The position numbers were made by a program, and so were the translations under genes. From the NCBI RefSeq assembly GCF_024380015.1, contig NZ_CP101508.1, positions 1,426,902 to 1,490,901 on the forward strand: 64,000 nucleotides of DNA. The letters are read 5' to 3'. This document shows, one piece after another, positions 26,161-35,341 of the stretch; positions within the stretch are counted from its first letter, which is position 1, and each line of letters starts with the position of its first letter. The notes below the pieces were generated by a model, which worked only from the letters and a program-made list of their open reading frames with translations, did no database searches and was not told the DNA's origin. This DNA comes from Photobacterium atrarenae (GTDB lineage Bacteria; Pseudomonadota; Gammaproteobacteria; Enterobacterales; Vibrionaceae).

Positions 26161-26580
26161 TTACTTCAGCTTGAGTGACGAGGTGCTGCTGTTCAACAGC
26201 TGCCGCTGCGGATTGACTTCAACATAGTCGATGACATCCGAGTATCGCTGTTGTTTAGATGTCAGCTCGTCCGCGGTCTGGCGATCAAACTGGACAATCA
26301 GTACCCGTCGCTCCGGCATGGCATCGGTGACTATGCCGCCCAGCTCGGCAACCAGTGACTTGGCTTGCGCTTCCATATCAGGTTTATATTTCAGGTAATA
26401 GCTGATTTCGCGCTGTTCCTGAGACTGAAGAGCTTTTGAGGTTGCACCCGGCATCGGCATTCCCTGGTTGTACGCATGGCTCGGCACAGTGGCCAGACAG
26501 GCGGTCATGATCAGTGAAGCCAACGCTATATGTTTCGGGTGAATCCTGTGAAGCTGTGATGGAGCACAATGTTTTTGCAT
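26161..26580 (-). CDS. Secreted I9-type (subtilisin propeptide-like) protease inhibitor
   Basis: 139 residues. A signal peptide spans about 17-36 (IALASLIMTACLATVPSHA), so the protein should be exported. The mature part (about 55-130) has a propeptide-like fold: EAQAKSLVAELGGIVTDAMPERRVLIVQF and DVIDYVEVNPQRQLL resemble the inhibitor I9 prodomain of subtilases, with the terminal VEVNP strand that normally enters the active site. It starts 9 bp after the subtilase stop, so it is cotranscribed. It probably inhibits or folds that protease in the periplasm; this is inferred from the fold and context. Confidence 0.75.
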   Translation of the reverse strand: MQKHCAPSQLHRIHPKHIALASLIMTACLATVPSHAYNQGMPMPGATSKALQSQEQREISYYLKYKPDMEAQAKSLVAELGGIVTDAMPERRVLIVQFDRQTADELTSKQQRYSDVIDYVEVNPQRQLLNSSTSSLKLK

Positions 26581-26589
26581 AATCCAACC

Positions 26590-28617
26590 TTACTGGAAGT
26601 TAATGCGCCAGCTGTTCAGGGTACCGGTATCACGACGGGCGTTGTCGTACACTTTTAGCTGCCAGGTTCCTTGTGAGTCCACACCAGCGTAGTTGACGGT
26701 GTAGGTTTTCACAATATCGTTGGCAGAGCCGCCGCTGTGGTTGTGCAGTACCACACTGTCGCCATTTGGTGCGACCAGGGTGACATTCAGGTCGCCGATA
26801 TAGGTGTGGGTGATGTCCAGATCCACCGTGATGGAGCCGGAATCGCCCGCGCGGGTCACATCGATCGCACTGGTGATCCCGCTCAGTTTGTTATCCGGAA
26901 TTGCAACAGCGGTGGTGTTGCTAAAGCTGTCGGAACCAGAACCACTGCCGTCCGGGCCGTTACAACCTTCATCCAGGTAGGCTTTGGCTGCGGTTGCATC
27001 GATTAGACCGTAGCCGGTGCGGTTGTCGCGACCTGCAACATCGATATCTTCTGCGGTGGCGGTCAGCGCTTGACGAACCTGGCTGGCATCACACTGTGGG
27101 TGATAGCTCCAGACCAGCGCCGCGACGCCGGTCACATGCGGTGTCGCCATTGAAGTCCCGTTATAGTACTCGTAGTCTTCGTTGGTCGTGCTGCTGACGG
27201 TGATGGTTTGACCGACTGAGTTGGCCAGATCCAGACCCAGTTGACGATCAACCGAGACGGAGACCATCGGGTAGCTGTTGTTGGTATCGACCAGGAACGG
27301 GTTCTGCAGGCCGGCCAGCTCGGTATTACTGTAGACAATCGCCGCAGACGCGCCAGCGTTGTAACAGGCTTCCACCGCATCCACTTCAGGATAGGCGCCG
27401 GAGCCCTGGTTGCCGATACGCTCAGTCAGACAGACCTTGCCGCTCATATCACCACACTGGAAGTTGCCGGCACTGGTATCACAGGTGGCCAGCTCGGCAG
27501 TGACGGTACCCGGGACGGGAGCCGGAACGTAGTTGCCATTGGTGTTGATCAGGCGGTTGTGCGGGACGACGCCACGATCAAAATAGCTTTGGCCGGCCAG
27601 GGAGATGTCTGCCAGACGACCTTCGCCCAGGGTAACTGTCGACAGGATCGCTTCACCCGGGGCGGCAATTTCAACCTGGTTGGTGGCTTGCGAGAACACC
27701 GCGTGATGCTTTTGGTTATCAATTGCCGCGACAGACATGACGGAATCATAAGAGGCCGGGTAGCTGTGGGCGGTGTTGCCATCGTTACCGGCTGCAGCGA
27801 TCAGCAGCACGCCGTTGTCATAATGCTGTTTCAGGGCATTTTCCTCGGTGCGGCTCGACTGGCTGCCCCCCAGGCTCATGTTGATCACATTGGCATTGTT
27901 GGCGACACAGGTATCAATGGCCTTGACCAGGCTGGAAGAGTAGCCCCAACCGGATTCGTTAAACACTTTAACGATATGCAGGTTCACGTTCTGGTTCGGC
28001 AGGACACCGACAACCCCTTCGTTATTCGAGATCGCCGCAATGGTCCCGGCAACGTGGGTGCCGTGTGCATTGTTATTCCCCGGGGAAGACCAGCTGCCGG
28101 TACCGCTGTCGTTGGTACCGTTCACCTGGTTACCGCTGAGATCGTTGTGGGCGAGATCATAGCCGGAGTCAATAATACAGACAGTACGGTTGCCGGCGTT
28201 CATGTCGCTGAGCTGCGTGGCACCGACGAAGGTCTGCCCCCAGGGCAGAGTTTCAGACAGCAAGTACCGTGGCGGATCGATTTCCACGTATTCGACATCC
28301 GGATTAGATTCCAGTGTTTGAAGCGCGCTTGCATCCAGCTCGGCGCTGTAAAGGGCTTTTTTCCCGATGGCTTCAACAGCTTTTGCGTTGACGCGATCAA
28401 GTAGAGACTGCTGAGCTAAGTGGTTGCCGGAGAACGGGCTGGCACTCCTGACTGCCAAACCAGACTGCGGCTGATCTTTAAATTTTACAATATATTTCAT
28501 CGGCATATCCGGCTTTCCGAACCCTGCCAACTCATCAGCCGTTGCATGAGCGCCGCACGCCATCGCGGCCACCGGTAACAGGCAACGTACCATTTTAGCT
28601 GTGTTTGTTAATTTCAT
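26590..28617 (-). CDS. Secreted subtilisin-family serine protease with PA and P domains
   Basis: 675 residues. A signal peptide covers about 1-26 and an I9 propeptide about 40-117. The S8 catalytic domain has Asp150 (IIDSGYD), His185 (HGTHVAGT), oxyanion Asn278 (AAGND) and Ser489 (NGTSMATPHVTG). An insertion at about 360-470 with many cysteines and AAIVYSN looks like a PA domain. After a Gly/Ser linker near 555-563, residues 585-675 form a proprotein-convertase P domain (DITHTYIGDLNVTLVAPNGD). The protein is probably secreted and self-processed. AGGAAGAG precedes the ATG. The inhibitor gene follows in the same operon. Confidence 0.93.
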   Translation of the reverse strand: MKLTNTAKMVRCLLPVAAMACGAHATADELAGFGKPDMPMKYIVKFKDQPQSGLAVRSASPFSGNHLAQQSLLDRVNAKAVEAIGKKALYSAELDASALQTLESNPDVEYVEIDPPRYLLSETLPWGQTFVGATQLSDMNAGNRTVCIIDSGYDLAHNDLSGNQVNGTNDSGTGSWSSPGNNNAHGTHVAGTIAAISNNEGVVGVLPNQNVNLHIVKVFNESGWGYSSSLVKAIDTCVANNANVINMSLGGSQSSRTEENALKQHYDNGVLLIAAAGNDGNTAHSYPASYDSVMSVAAIDNQKHHAVFSQATNQVEIAAPGEAILSTVTLGEGRLADISLAGQSYFDRGVVPHNRLINTNGNYVPAPVPGTVTAELATCDTSAGNFQCGDMSGKVCLTERIGNQGSGAYPEVDAVEACYNAGASAAIVYSNTELAGLQNPFLVDTNNSYPMVSVSVDRQLGLDLANSVGQTITVSSTTNEDYEYYNGTSMATPHVTGVAALVWSYHPQCDASQVRQALTATAEDIDVAGRDNRTGYGLIDATAAKAYLDEGCNGPDGSGSGSDSFSNTTAVAIPDNKLSGITSAIDVTRAGDSGSITVDLDITHTYIGDLNVTLVAPNGDSVVLHNHSGGSANDIVKTYTVNYAGVDSQGTWQLKVYDNARRDTGTLNSWRINFQ

Positions 28618-28936
28618 TCGCTCTTCCTTTTTTGAGCATTGTTATAATCCAAATCAATGATATCTATTCACTTTTAATGAATAAGTGCACTTTTTCAGTG
28701 ACAGAACACGTATAGCTGCTGTGTAGAGAAGATGTGAGAAAAAAAGAAGATGAGAATTAAGAAGTTGGCTGCATATCAGATATTCAACTAGAAGAGTAAA
28801 CATGAACCAGATGAATATTAATATTGATTCCTATTCCGTTATCCATATGGTCTGAATTTCTATACGTAATAGGTGCAATATTATGCTTTGGTTGGTATTA
28901 CCCTGGCGGTCACGCCGCCAGAGACGGAGGAGGGGA
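28618..28936. other. Intergenic region between subtilase and fruR
   Basis: 319 bp. It holds the AT-rich promoter region of the subtilase and a hairpin CTGGCGG / CCGCCAG (28903-28909 and 28915-28921) just after fruR, without a T-run, which may end fruR. The stretch 28883-28898 resembles one terminal repeat of the MITE-like element at 48586. No gene is apparent. Confidence 0.5.
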
Positions 28937-29920
28937 TTAGCGGCGCTTAATTTTTCTCGGGATCACTTCCACGCCGGTGCGGTAACGGCCGGCTGTGGCA
29001 TTGAGGGCCAGCTCCAGGGCATTCTCCGCAATCAGCTCAAATTGTTGGGGGAGTGACTGGATCTTGATCGGCAGGAAGTCGAGCAAGCGGTTATCACCAA
29101 AGGTTGCCAGGCGGGTGCGTTGCATGAGCTCCGGGTTGGCAAGCAGGCAATCGAGGATCCCTTCAAACAGCGTATAAGAGGTGGCCAGAATCGCCTCGGG
29201 CAGGCAGTTCTGGTCAATCCATTGTTGCACCAGTTGCTGGCCTTGTTCCTGACTGAAGTGATCGCCATAGGCAACCTGAATAGCGAGAGCGGGCCGGGTC
29301 GCCTGAATGGCTGAGCGAAATCCTTGTTCACGCTCAACGGAGACGCCCAGCTCAGGTACTGCACCGATCAGTCCGATGCTGGCGATGTCATCACTGAGCA
29401 GGCTTTGGGTCAGCTCGAACGCACCTTCCAGATCTTCACTGATCACACTGGCAAAGAGTTCATCATCCATCGCCCGGTCGATCGCAATGACCGGGACACC
29501 GGCAGTTTGAATGTTGTGATAGAACGGGTGATCGGTTGGCAGTGCACTGGCGACCAACAGCGCATCAATGCGACGGCTGAGTAGGTTGTCGGCCACTTTC
29601 ATCTCGGTGTCCATATCATCATCGGAGCAGGAGATGATCAACTGATAGCCGGCTTTGCGGGCATCTCGTTCCAGCAGCTTAGCCAGTCTGGCGTAACTGC
29701 TGTTTTCCAGATCCGGAATGATCAGTCCCAGCGAACGGCTGCTGCCGGCGCGCAGCGACGTCGCTGCGTGATCCGGGCGGAAATTAAACTCATCTACCAC
29801 AGCCATAACTTTCTGTTGGGTCTTTTCACTGATCCGGTATTTTGCGGCTTTCCCGTTGATCACATAGCTGGCTGTGGTGCGGGACACCCCAGCGAGTTTG
29901 GCTATTTCATCTAATTTCAT
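28937..29920 (-). CDS. fruR: Fructose repressor/catabolite regulator Cra (FruR), LacI family
   Basis: 327 residues. The helix-turn-helix at 1-25 (MKLDEIAKLAGVSRTTASYV) is nearly identical to E. coli Cra, followed by the hinge region and a periplasmic-binding-protein-like effector domain (LRAGSSRSLGLIIPDLENSSYARLA). Cra binds TGAAWCG-type palindromes and is released by fructose-1-phosphate. Its divergent position next to fruBKA, with three matching operators between them, indicates local control of fructose uptake and perhaps of its own gene. Confidence 0.93.
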   Translation of the reverse strand: MKLDEIAKLAGVSRTTASYVINGKAAKYRISEKTQQKVMAVVDEFNFRPDHAATSLRAGSSRSLGLIIPDLENSSYARLAKLLERDARKAGYQLIISCSDDDMDTEMKVADNLLSRRIDALLVASALPTDHPFYHNIQTAGVPVIAIDRAMDDELFASVISEDLEGAFELTQSLLSDDIASIGLIGAVPELGVSVEREQGFRSAIQATRPALAIQVAYGDHFSQEQGQQLVQQWIDQNCLPEAILATSYTLFEGILDCLLANPELMQRTRLATFGDNRLLDFLPIKIQSLPQQFELIAENALELALNATAGRYRTGVEVIPRKIKRR

Positions 29921-30001
29921 TTTTGGCTTTCACGGCTGACAGAATTTGTGCGGCGGATCATATAATCGCAAAGGATCCTGTGCGGAACAATTGCAATCTT
30001 A

Positions 30002-30017
30002 GCTGAAACCATTCAGC
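30002..30017. promoter_or_regulatory. Cra/FruR operator O1
   Basis: GCTGAAACCATTCAGC, an imperfect palindrome matching the Cra consensus TGAAWCGNTWNR. It is the exact reverse complement of O2, with centres 22 bp apart (two helical turns). Confidence 0.82.
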
Positions 30018-30023
30018 ATGTCA

Positions 30024-30039
30024 GCTGAATGGTTTCAGC
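30024..30039. promoter_or_regulatory. Cra/FruR operator O2
   Basis: GCTGAATGGTTTCAGC, mirror copy of O1. Together the pair should bind two repressor dimers on the same face of the helix. Confidence 0.82.
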
Positions 30040-30090
30040 AGAGCGTCAAATTTGAATCAAGTTGTGCTGAGGCTTTTCTTTTCAAGTTTT

Positions 30091-30106
30091 GCTGAATCGT
30101 TTCAGC
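30091..30106. promoter_or_regulatory. Cra/FruR operator O3, proximal to fruB
   Basis: GCTGAATCGTTTCAGC is the best match of the three to the consensus and the most symmetric. It is centred 67 bp from O2 and 86 bp before fruB. Confidence 0.85.
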
Positions 30107-30184
30107 TTTGTTGGGAACTCAACTAGACTTGAAAGACGGGTAGAGCAACGAAAAGTTTTTGTGAATTAGAAAGAGGGATAGCGC

Positions 30185-31306
30185 ATGTTGTCACTAACAA
30201 GTCGGGACATACAGCTACAGCAAGCCGCCGCCAATAAACAAGAAGCGATAAGCGCGTTGGCAGCAGGCCTGGAACAGCAGGGGCTGGTTGAGCAAGGGTA
30301 TGTCAATGGGATGCTGGCACGGGAAGCGCAGAGCTCCACATTCTTGGGCAATGGGATTGCCATTCCCCACGGCACCACAGATACCCGCGCCCTTGTGAAG
30401 CAAACCGGGATTCGCGTGCATCATTTTCCACAGGGGGTTGACTGGGGCGATGGCAAAACGGCTTATCTGGCGATTGGGATTGCCGCCAAGTCGGACGAGC
30501 ATCTGGGGATCCTCAAACAGCTGACCAAGGTGCTGTCGGTAGATGGCGTTGAACAAAAGCTGCAGCAGAGCGAGAGCGCCGACGCGCTGATCGCGATTCT
30601 CAATGGTGAGGCCCAATTGGAAGCCGAGCTCGATACCAGCCTGGTTCAGCTGGCGTTTCCGGCGACCGACTTGATCCAGCTGACCGCCGTTGCGGCCGGC
30701 TTGATCAAAAACCGAGAGCTGGCGACTAATGACAGCGTGGCAGATGCCATTGCCAGTGGCGCGAGCTATCTCGGTCAGGGCCTGTGGCTGGCAAAAACCG
30801 CCAGGTCTGTTTCACGCACCGCACTGTCCTTTGTGACGCCGGCACAAGCTTTTGAAGCTGACGGCCAGCCGGTACGCGGGCTGCTGATGGTTGCCGCCTG
30901 TAATGGTGCTCATCTGCCGCACCTGAATGTGCTGGCGCAACTGCTGTATAAGCAACAGGCCGACAAGCTGTTCAGCGCCGATGAAGAAAAAGTGGTGTTG
31001 CTGCTGAGCGAGGAGCAACTGGAAGGCAACAGCCAGGTGTTCAAGATCCGCAATGCCCATGGTCTGCATGCCCGGCCGGGCGCCATGCTGGTGAGTGTCG
31101 CCAAGAAGTTCAGCGCCAATGTGCTGGTGAAAAACCTCCATGGGGACGGCAAAGTTGTGAATGCCAAGAGCCTGATGAAGGTGATTGCCCTTGGGGTGAA
31201 GCAAGGCCATGAGCTGGAGTTTACCGTACAGGGGAATGATGGCGATCAGGCCCTGGCGGCTATCGGTCAGGCCATCGCGGACGGATTAGGTGAGGGAAGA
31301 GCATGA
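30185..31306 (+). CDS. fruB: Fructose PTS diphosphoryl transfer protein (EIIA-HPr fusion)
   Basis: 373 residues, near the 376 of E. coli FruB. The N-terminal EIIA-Fru domain carries the phosphorylated histidine in GIAIPHGT (His62). A middle linker domain follows, then a C-terminal HPr-like (FPr) domain from about 282 with His295 in GLHARPGA. It relays phosphate from EI to the membrane permease FruA. AGAGGG lies upstream of the ATG. The last four bases overlap fruK (ATGA), so translation is coupled. Confidence 0.95.
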   Translation: MLSLTSRDIQLQQAAANKQEAISALAAGLEQQGLVEQGYVNGMLAREAQSSTFLGNGIAIPHGTTDTRALVKQTGIRVHHFPQGVDWGDGKTAYLAIGIAAKSDEHLGILKQLTKVLSVDGVEQKLQQSESADALIAILNGEAQLEAELDTSLVQLAFPATDLIQLTAVAAGLIKNRELATNDSVADAIASGASYLGQGLWLAKTARSVSRTALSFVTPAQAFEADGQPVRGLLMVAACNGAHLPHLNVLAQLLYKQQADKLFSADEEKVVLLLSEEQLEGNSQVFKIRNAHGLHARPGAMLVSVAKKFSANVLVKNLHGDGKVVNAKSLMKVIALGVKQGHELEFTVQGNDGDQALAAIGQAIADGLGEGRA

Positions 31307-32286
31307 GTAGTCCAGTGAAGCCGAAAGTTGTGACGGTGACCCTGAACCCGGCACTGGATCTGACCGGCAGTCTGGTGTCGCTGATCCCGGGCAACGTGAA
31401 TCTGGTCGAGCAGGGCTGCCTGCATCCGGCGGGGAAAGGGGTGAATGTTGCCAAGGTGCTGGCGGAGTTGGGCGCCGAAGTGACGGTCACCGGTCTGCTG
31501 GGCGCTGATAACCAGGAGCCGTTTTGCCAACTGTTTGAAACGCTGGGTGCAACGGATCGCTTTGTCCGGGTGTCGGGGGCCAGTCGGATCAACGTCAAGC
31601 TGGTGGAGGCGGATGGCCGGGTCAGTGATATCAATTTCCCCGGCGTGGCCGTGACGGAAGCCGATATTACTGCCTTTGAAGACACTTTATTTGCGCTGGC
31701 TGAGCTACACGATGTGTTTGTGATCTCGGGCAGCTTACCGCAGGGCATCACGCCGCAGCGCTGCGCCGGGTGGATCAGCGCCTTGCAGCAGACCGGGAAG
31801 CAGGTGTTCTTTGACAGCAGTAAAGCAGCATTGGCGGCTGGTCTCGAGGCTTCGCCCTGGCTGGTGAAGCCCAATGATGAAGAGCTGGCGGACTGGGCCG
31901 GACGTGCGCTGCTGAGCCGGGAAGAAATGACTGTCGTTGCCGAGCAGCTTGCGAGTCAAGGCGTTGAAAATGTGGTGGTGTCACTGGGCGCAGAAGGCGT
32001 GATGTGGCTCAACCGCGAAGGTTGGCTGCAAGGCCAGCCACCGAAGATGAATGTGGTCAGTACGGTCGGGGCCGGGGACACCCTGGTGGCCGGTTTGTGC
32101 TGGGGCGTCCTGAACGAATGGAACAAGCAAGAGACACTGAGCTTTGCCACCGCACTTTCAGCACTGGCGGTCGGCCAGGTTGGGGTTGGGGTCGAGGATC
32201 TCAACGCGGTGCTGGCGCTTCAGAAAAGTGTCCGTCTATCAGGTTGTAACGTGAATGCTAACATGGAACAGAGGGTATCATTATGA
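31303..32286 (+). CDS. fruK: 1-phosphofructokinase
   Basis: 327 residues, PfkB/ribokinase fold. The N-terminal TLNPALDLT and the glycine-rich HPAGKGVNVAKVLAELG (substrate binding) are typical of FruK, and GAGDTLVAG at 256-264 holds the catalytic base Asp259. It phosphorylates fructose-1-phosphate to fructose-1,6-bisphosphate. It overlaps fruB and fruA by four bases each. Compared with E. coli FruK (312 aa) it has a slightly longer C-terminal tail. Confidence 0.95.
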   Translation: MSSPVKPKVVTVTLNPALDLTGSLVSLIPGNVNLVEQGCLHPAGKGVNVAKVLAELGAEVTVTGLLGADNQEPFCQLFETLGATDRFVRVSGASRINVKLVEADGRVSDINFPGVAVTEADITAFEDTLFALAELHDVFVISGSLPQGITPQRCAGWISALQQTGKQVFFDSSKAALAAGLEASPWLVKPNDEELADWAGRALLSREEMTVVAEQLASQGVENVVVSLGAEGVMWLNREGWLQGQPPKMNVVSTVGAGDTLVAGLCWGVLNEWNKQETLSFATALSALAVGQVGVGVEDLNAVLALQKSVRLSGCNVNANMEQRVSL

Positions 32287-34028
32287 AAATCGCAGTGATC
32301 ACAGCTTGTCCGAGCGGGATTGCCAATAGCGTCATTGCCGCCGGCTTAATGGAAAAAGCCGCCGCTGAACTCGACTGGTCAGTCGATATTGAATGTCAGT
32401 CGTCGGTGATTGCCGGTCAGGTGCTGAGCGAGCAGCAGATTGCTGCGGCCGATTGTATTGTCATTGCTGCCAATACCGCGGTAGACACCCGTCGCTTTGT
32501 CGATAAGAAAGTCTATCTGGCGGGGATTGATGCCTGTCTGGCAGATCCGAAAGCATTTCTTGAGCAAGCCGTAGCAAAGGCCCAGGTGTTGCGTGAAGTG
32601 CAAGTCACGGCAGCCGCACCCGCCGATGCAACCCCTGGCGCGAAGAAGATCGTGGCAATTACTGCCTGTCCGACCGGTGTTGCCCATACCTTTATGGCAG
32701 CTGAAGCGCTGGAAGAAGAAGGTCAGCGTCAGGGCCACACCATCAAAGTGGAAACCCGTGGCTCCGTGGGGGCCAAGAACCAGCTAACGGCGGAAGAGAT
32801 TGCGGCGGCGGATCTGGTGGTGATTGCTGCGGATATCGAAGTGGATCTGGCACGCTTTGACGGTAAAAAGCTCTACAAAACCAGCACCGGTCTGGCGTTA
32901 AAGAAAACAGCCCAGGAGCTGGAGAATGCCTTTGCGACAGCCAGTGTTTACAAACATGAAGCGGGCGCGAAAACTGAAGCCGGTAGCGAGCAGGAAAAAA
33001 CCGGGGCTTATAAACACCTGATGACCGGGGTTTCCCACATGCTGCCGCTGGTGGTGGCCGGTGGTTTGGCAATTGCGCTTTCCTTCGTGTTCGGTATTGA
33101 GGCCTTTAAAGAAGAGGGGACTCTGGCCGCTGCGTTGATGACCATTGGTGGCGGCTCAGCCTTTGCCTTGATGGTGCCGGTGCTGGCCGGATTTATTGCC
33201 TTCTCGATTGCCGATCGCCCGGGACTGGCACCCGGCCTGATTGGCGGGATGCTGGCCAGTTCGACCGGCGCCGGTTTCCTTGGCGGGATTGTGGCGGGCT
33301 TCCTGGCCGGTTATAGCGCCAAGCTTGTTGCGGATCGCCTCAAGCTGCCGCAATCCATGGAAGCGTTGAAGCCGATCCTGATCATCCCGTTGGTGGCGAG
33401 TCTGGTGACTGGCTTGATCATGACTTACATCGTTGGCGGTCCCGTCTCGGCTGCGATGACCGGTTTGACCGAGTTCCTCAATAATATGGGCTCCGCCAAC
33501 GCCGTGCTGCTGGGGATCATTCTGGGCTCAATGATGTGCTTCGACCTGGGCGGCCCGGTGAACAAAGCGGCGTATACCTTCGGGGTCGGCCTACTGGCGT
33601 CGCAAACTTACGCGCCGATGGCAGCTGTCATGGCGGCAGGCATGGTGCCGGCACTGGGGATGGGGCTGGCAACCTTCCTGGCCAAACGCAAGTTTACTGC
33701 CAATGAAACCGAAGCAGGCAAGGCCTCCTTTGTGCTGGGGCTGTGCTTTATCTCTGAAGGGGCGATTCCGTTTGCGGCCCGCGATCCGATGCGGGTGATC
33801 CCAAGCTGCATGGCGGGTGGCGCCCTGACCGGGGCTCTGTCGATGCTGTTCGGGGCCAAACTGATGGCACCACACGGGGGTTTATTCGTGCTGTTCATTC
33901 CGAATGCGATCACCCCGGTGTTGATGTACCTGGTGGCGATTGCTGCGGGGACTGTGGTCACCGGTGTGACTTATGCCTTCCTGAAGAAAACGGAGCAGGC
34001 GGAACTGGTGCCGGTCGCAGCGAAGTGA
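32283..34028 (+). CDS. fruA: Fructose PTS permease EIIB'BC
   Basis: 581 residues (E. coli 563). Two EIIB domains come first: B' with ACPSGIANS (Cys9) and B with ITACPTGVAHTFMAAEALEEEG, where Cys129 is the phosphorylated residue. The EIIC domain begins about 245 with HLMTGVSHMLPLVVAGGL and has about eight or nine membrane segments. It transports and phosphorylates fructose to fructose-1-phosphate at the inner membrane. Last gene of fruBKA. Confidence 0.95.
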   Translation: MKIAVITACPSGIANSVIAAGLMEKAAAELDWSVDIECQSSVIAGQVLSEQQIAAADCIVIAANTAVDTRRFVDKKVYLAGIDACLADPKAFLEQAVAKAQVLREVQVTAAAPADATPGAKKIVAITACPTGVAHTFMAAEALEEEGQRQGHTIKVETRGSVGAKNQLTAEEIAAADLVVIAADIEVDLARFDGKKLYKTSTGLALKKTAQELENAFATASVYKHEAGAKTEAGSEQEKTGAYKHLMTGVSHMLPLVVAGGLAIALSFVFGIEAFKEEGTLAAALMTIGGGSAFALMVPVLAGFIAFSIADRPGLAPGLIGGMLASSTGAGFLGGIVAGFLAGYSAKLVADRLKLPQSMEALKPILIIPLVASLVTGLIMTYIVGGPVSAAMTGLTEFLNNMGSANAVLLGIILGSMMCFDLGGPVNKAAYTFGVGLLASQTYAPMAAVMAAGMVPALGMGLATFLAKRKFTANETEAGKASFVLGLCFISEGAIPFAARDPMRVIPSCMAGGALTGALSMLFGAKLMAPHGGLFVLFIPNAITPVLMYLVAIAAGTVVTGVTYAFLKKTEQAELVPVAAK

Positions 34029-34054
34029 TCTGAATCGGTCGATAAAAAACGAAA

Positions 34055-34081
34055 GCCCCGGCATGAACATCATGCCGGGGC
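34055..34081 (-). terminator. Hairpin terminator between fruA and the downstream lipoprotein gene
   Basis: Perfect eleven-base stem GCCCCGGCATG / CATGCCGGGGC. The T-rich tail lies on the minus-strand side, so it is best suited to transcripts from the lipoprotein gene, but the stem can also end fruBKA. 34082-34305 shows nothing else. Confidence 0.75.
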
Positions 34082-34305
34082 ATTGCCACCGCTGCCTACA
34101 GTTGATTGAGCCCGCCGTCTTTGTGAGTTCTGTTCCCCTTGCATGCACAAAAGAACTCCGTCAAGCCGACCCATCTGTTATAAGTTGTAGACATTCCGTG
34201 CGTTGAAAAAACACAGCTTCCACTGCGATAGCGCTTTATTATTTTGATTTATCGTTATTATTTATTGTTATTATTTCCCCAAGTTTATTGTTTTTACTTG
34301 TGTTG

Positions 34306-35004
34306 TTATTGTTCTTTCTCGACCCGGATCAGGGTTTCACCATCCATCACCAACAGGTACGAGTGACCGACTTCCACCTCTTCCCCGCATAGATTCAGGG
34401 CGGTTAAGTTACTGCCGCTGCCGAGGAAAAGCTCTCCGGCACACCCGTCGAGGAGCTGCTGGCTCGACACCTGGCCTTTTTGCACCTTGCTGCTGGTAAA
34501 CATACTCTCGTTGAGCACACTGATATCAAGATCCGCTAAGCTGAAAAATCGAATATAGATTTTGTCTGTGTCGGTTGCCTCGGCAAAGCGGATCGCAGTG
34601 AGCTGGGATTCGTTCTCGGCTTCATCGTCGTTCCATGACAGCAGCCAGTATTGTTCGCCGTTGTTGGTGATCAACTCAGACATAGTACTCAGCGTCGTCT
34701 GGCTGTTGGTGTCCATCGCACCGACATCAACAGTCAGCGGCGTATTTGAAGTCCAGTTTTCTGTGTGCCGCTGAACCACTTCGACGCTGTTACTTACGAC
34801 GCGATGGTTGCCGTCAAATAGGGCGCTGCTGTTGTCACTGCGTTTGAGAAAGTAGTCAATGGCTTGCGCTGTGGTATTGATAAACGCAAAGCTGACCTGT
34901 TTACCGACGGCTTGATCCGGGGCTGTGATCTGCGTGGATGAGCCCCCACCGCCGCAGGCTGCCACTGCCATGATCACTCCGATTGCTAGCGCTGCCCTTA
35001 TCAT
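34306..35004 (-). CDS. Putative lipoprotein of unknown function
   Basis: 232 residues. The start at 35004 has GAGG eight bases before it. The N-terminus is a lipoprotein signal (RAALAIGVIMAVAAC, cysteine at residue 17) followed by a Gly/Ser linker GGGGSS. The mature part is mostly beta with two cysteines near 192 and 211 that could pair. I recognise no family. It converges on fruA and shares its terminator. Confidence 0.65.
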   Translation of the reverse strand: MIRAALAIGVIMAVAACGGGGSSTQITAPDQAVGKQVSFAFINTTAQAIDYFLKRSDNSSALFDGNHRVVSNSVEVVQRHTENWTSNTPLTVDVGAMDTNSQTTLSTMSELITNNGEQYWLLSWNDDEAENESQLTAIRFAEATDTDKIYIRFFSLADLDISVLNESMFTSSKVQKGQVSSQQLLDGCAGELFLGSGSNLTALNLCGEEVEVGHSYLLVMDGETLIRVEKEQ

Positions 35005-35341
35005 CTCAGGAACCTCGTTGTAATTATTTGTGAAGCTCAAAGTAAGCATATTGCAAGCGCTGGTGATTTTTTGATGAATCACGGGGAGAAAAATGAGTTT
35101 TTAATAACCAACTGAATTGAAATGAGAATTCCTCTCTCACTAGTGAGAATGTGCGGTGAGACGGCAGTAAGATGTGGGTGATGGGGCGATTTTTATCCGG
35201 TTTGAGCCGGCGGTGTGATTCTCAAGAAGACGTACGAACAACCGCAGCAAGGTGAGACGGTTGTCGCACGTTAAGGACTGGCAATAGGGAAATAACCGAG
35301 TAAAACACTCGGTTATTTTGCAAGGACAAAAATGTTTCTCA
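35005..35341. other. Intergenic region between the lipoprotein gene and ppsR
   Basis: 337 bp, no gene seen. It contains a perfect 14-base palindrome TCTCACTAGTGAGA (35135-35148), a spaced inverted pair ACAACCG / CGGTTGT (35238-35244, 35258-35264), and the ppsR terminator. Confidence 0.5.
35291..35317 (-). terminator. ppsR terminator hairpin
   Basis: Eleven-base stem AATAACCGAGT / ACTCGGTTATT with a five-base loop, directly after the ppsR stop. The lower stem is AT-rich, giving the terminating T tract on the minus strand. Confidence 0.75.

Noticed and set aside
27241..28404. A 387-codon plus-strand frame
   Set aside because: Antisense to the subtilase with its complete catalytic residues.
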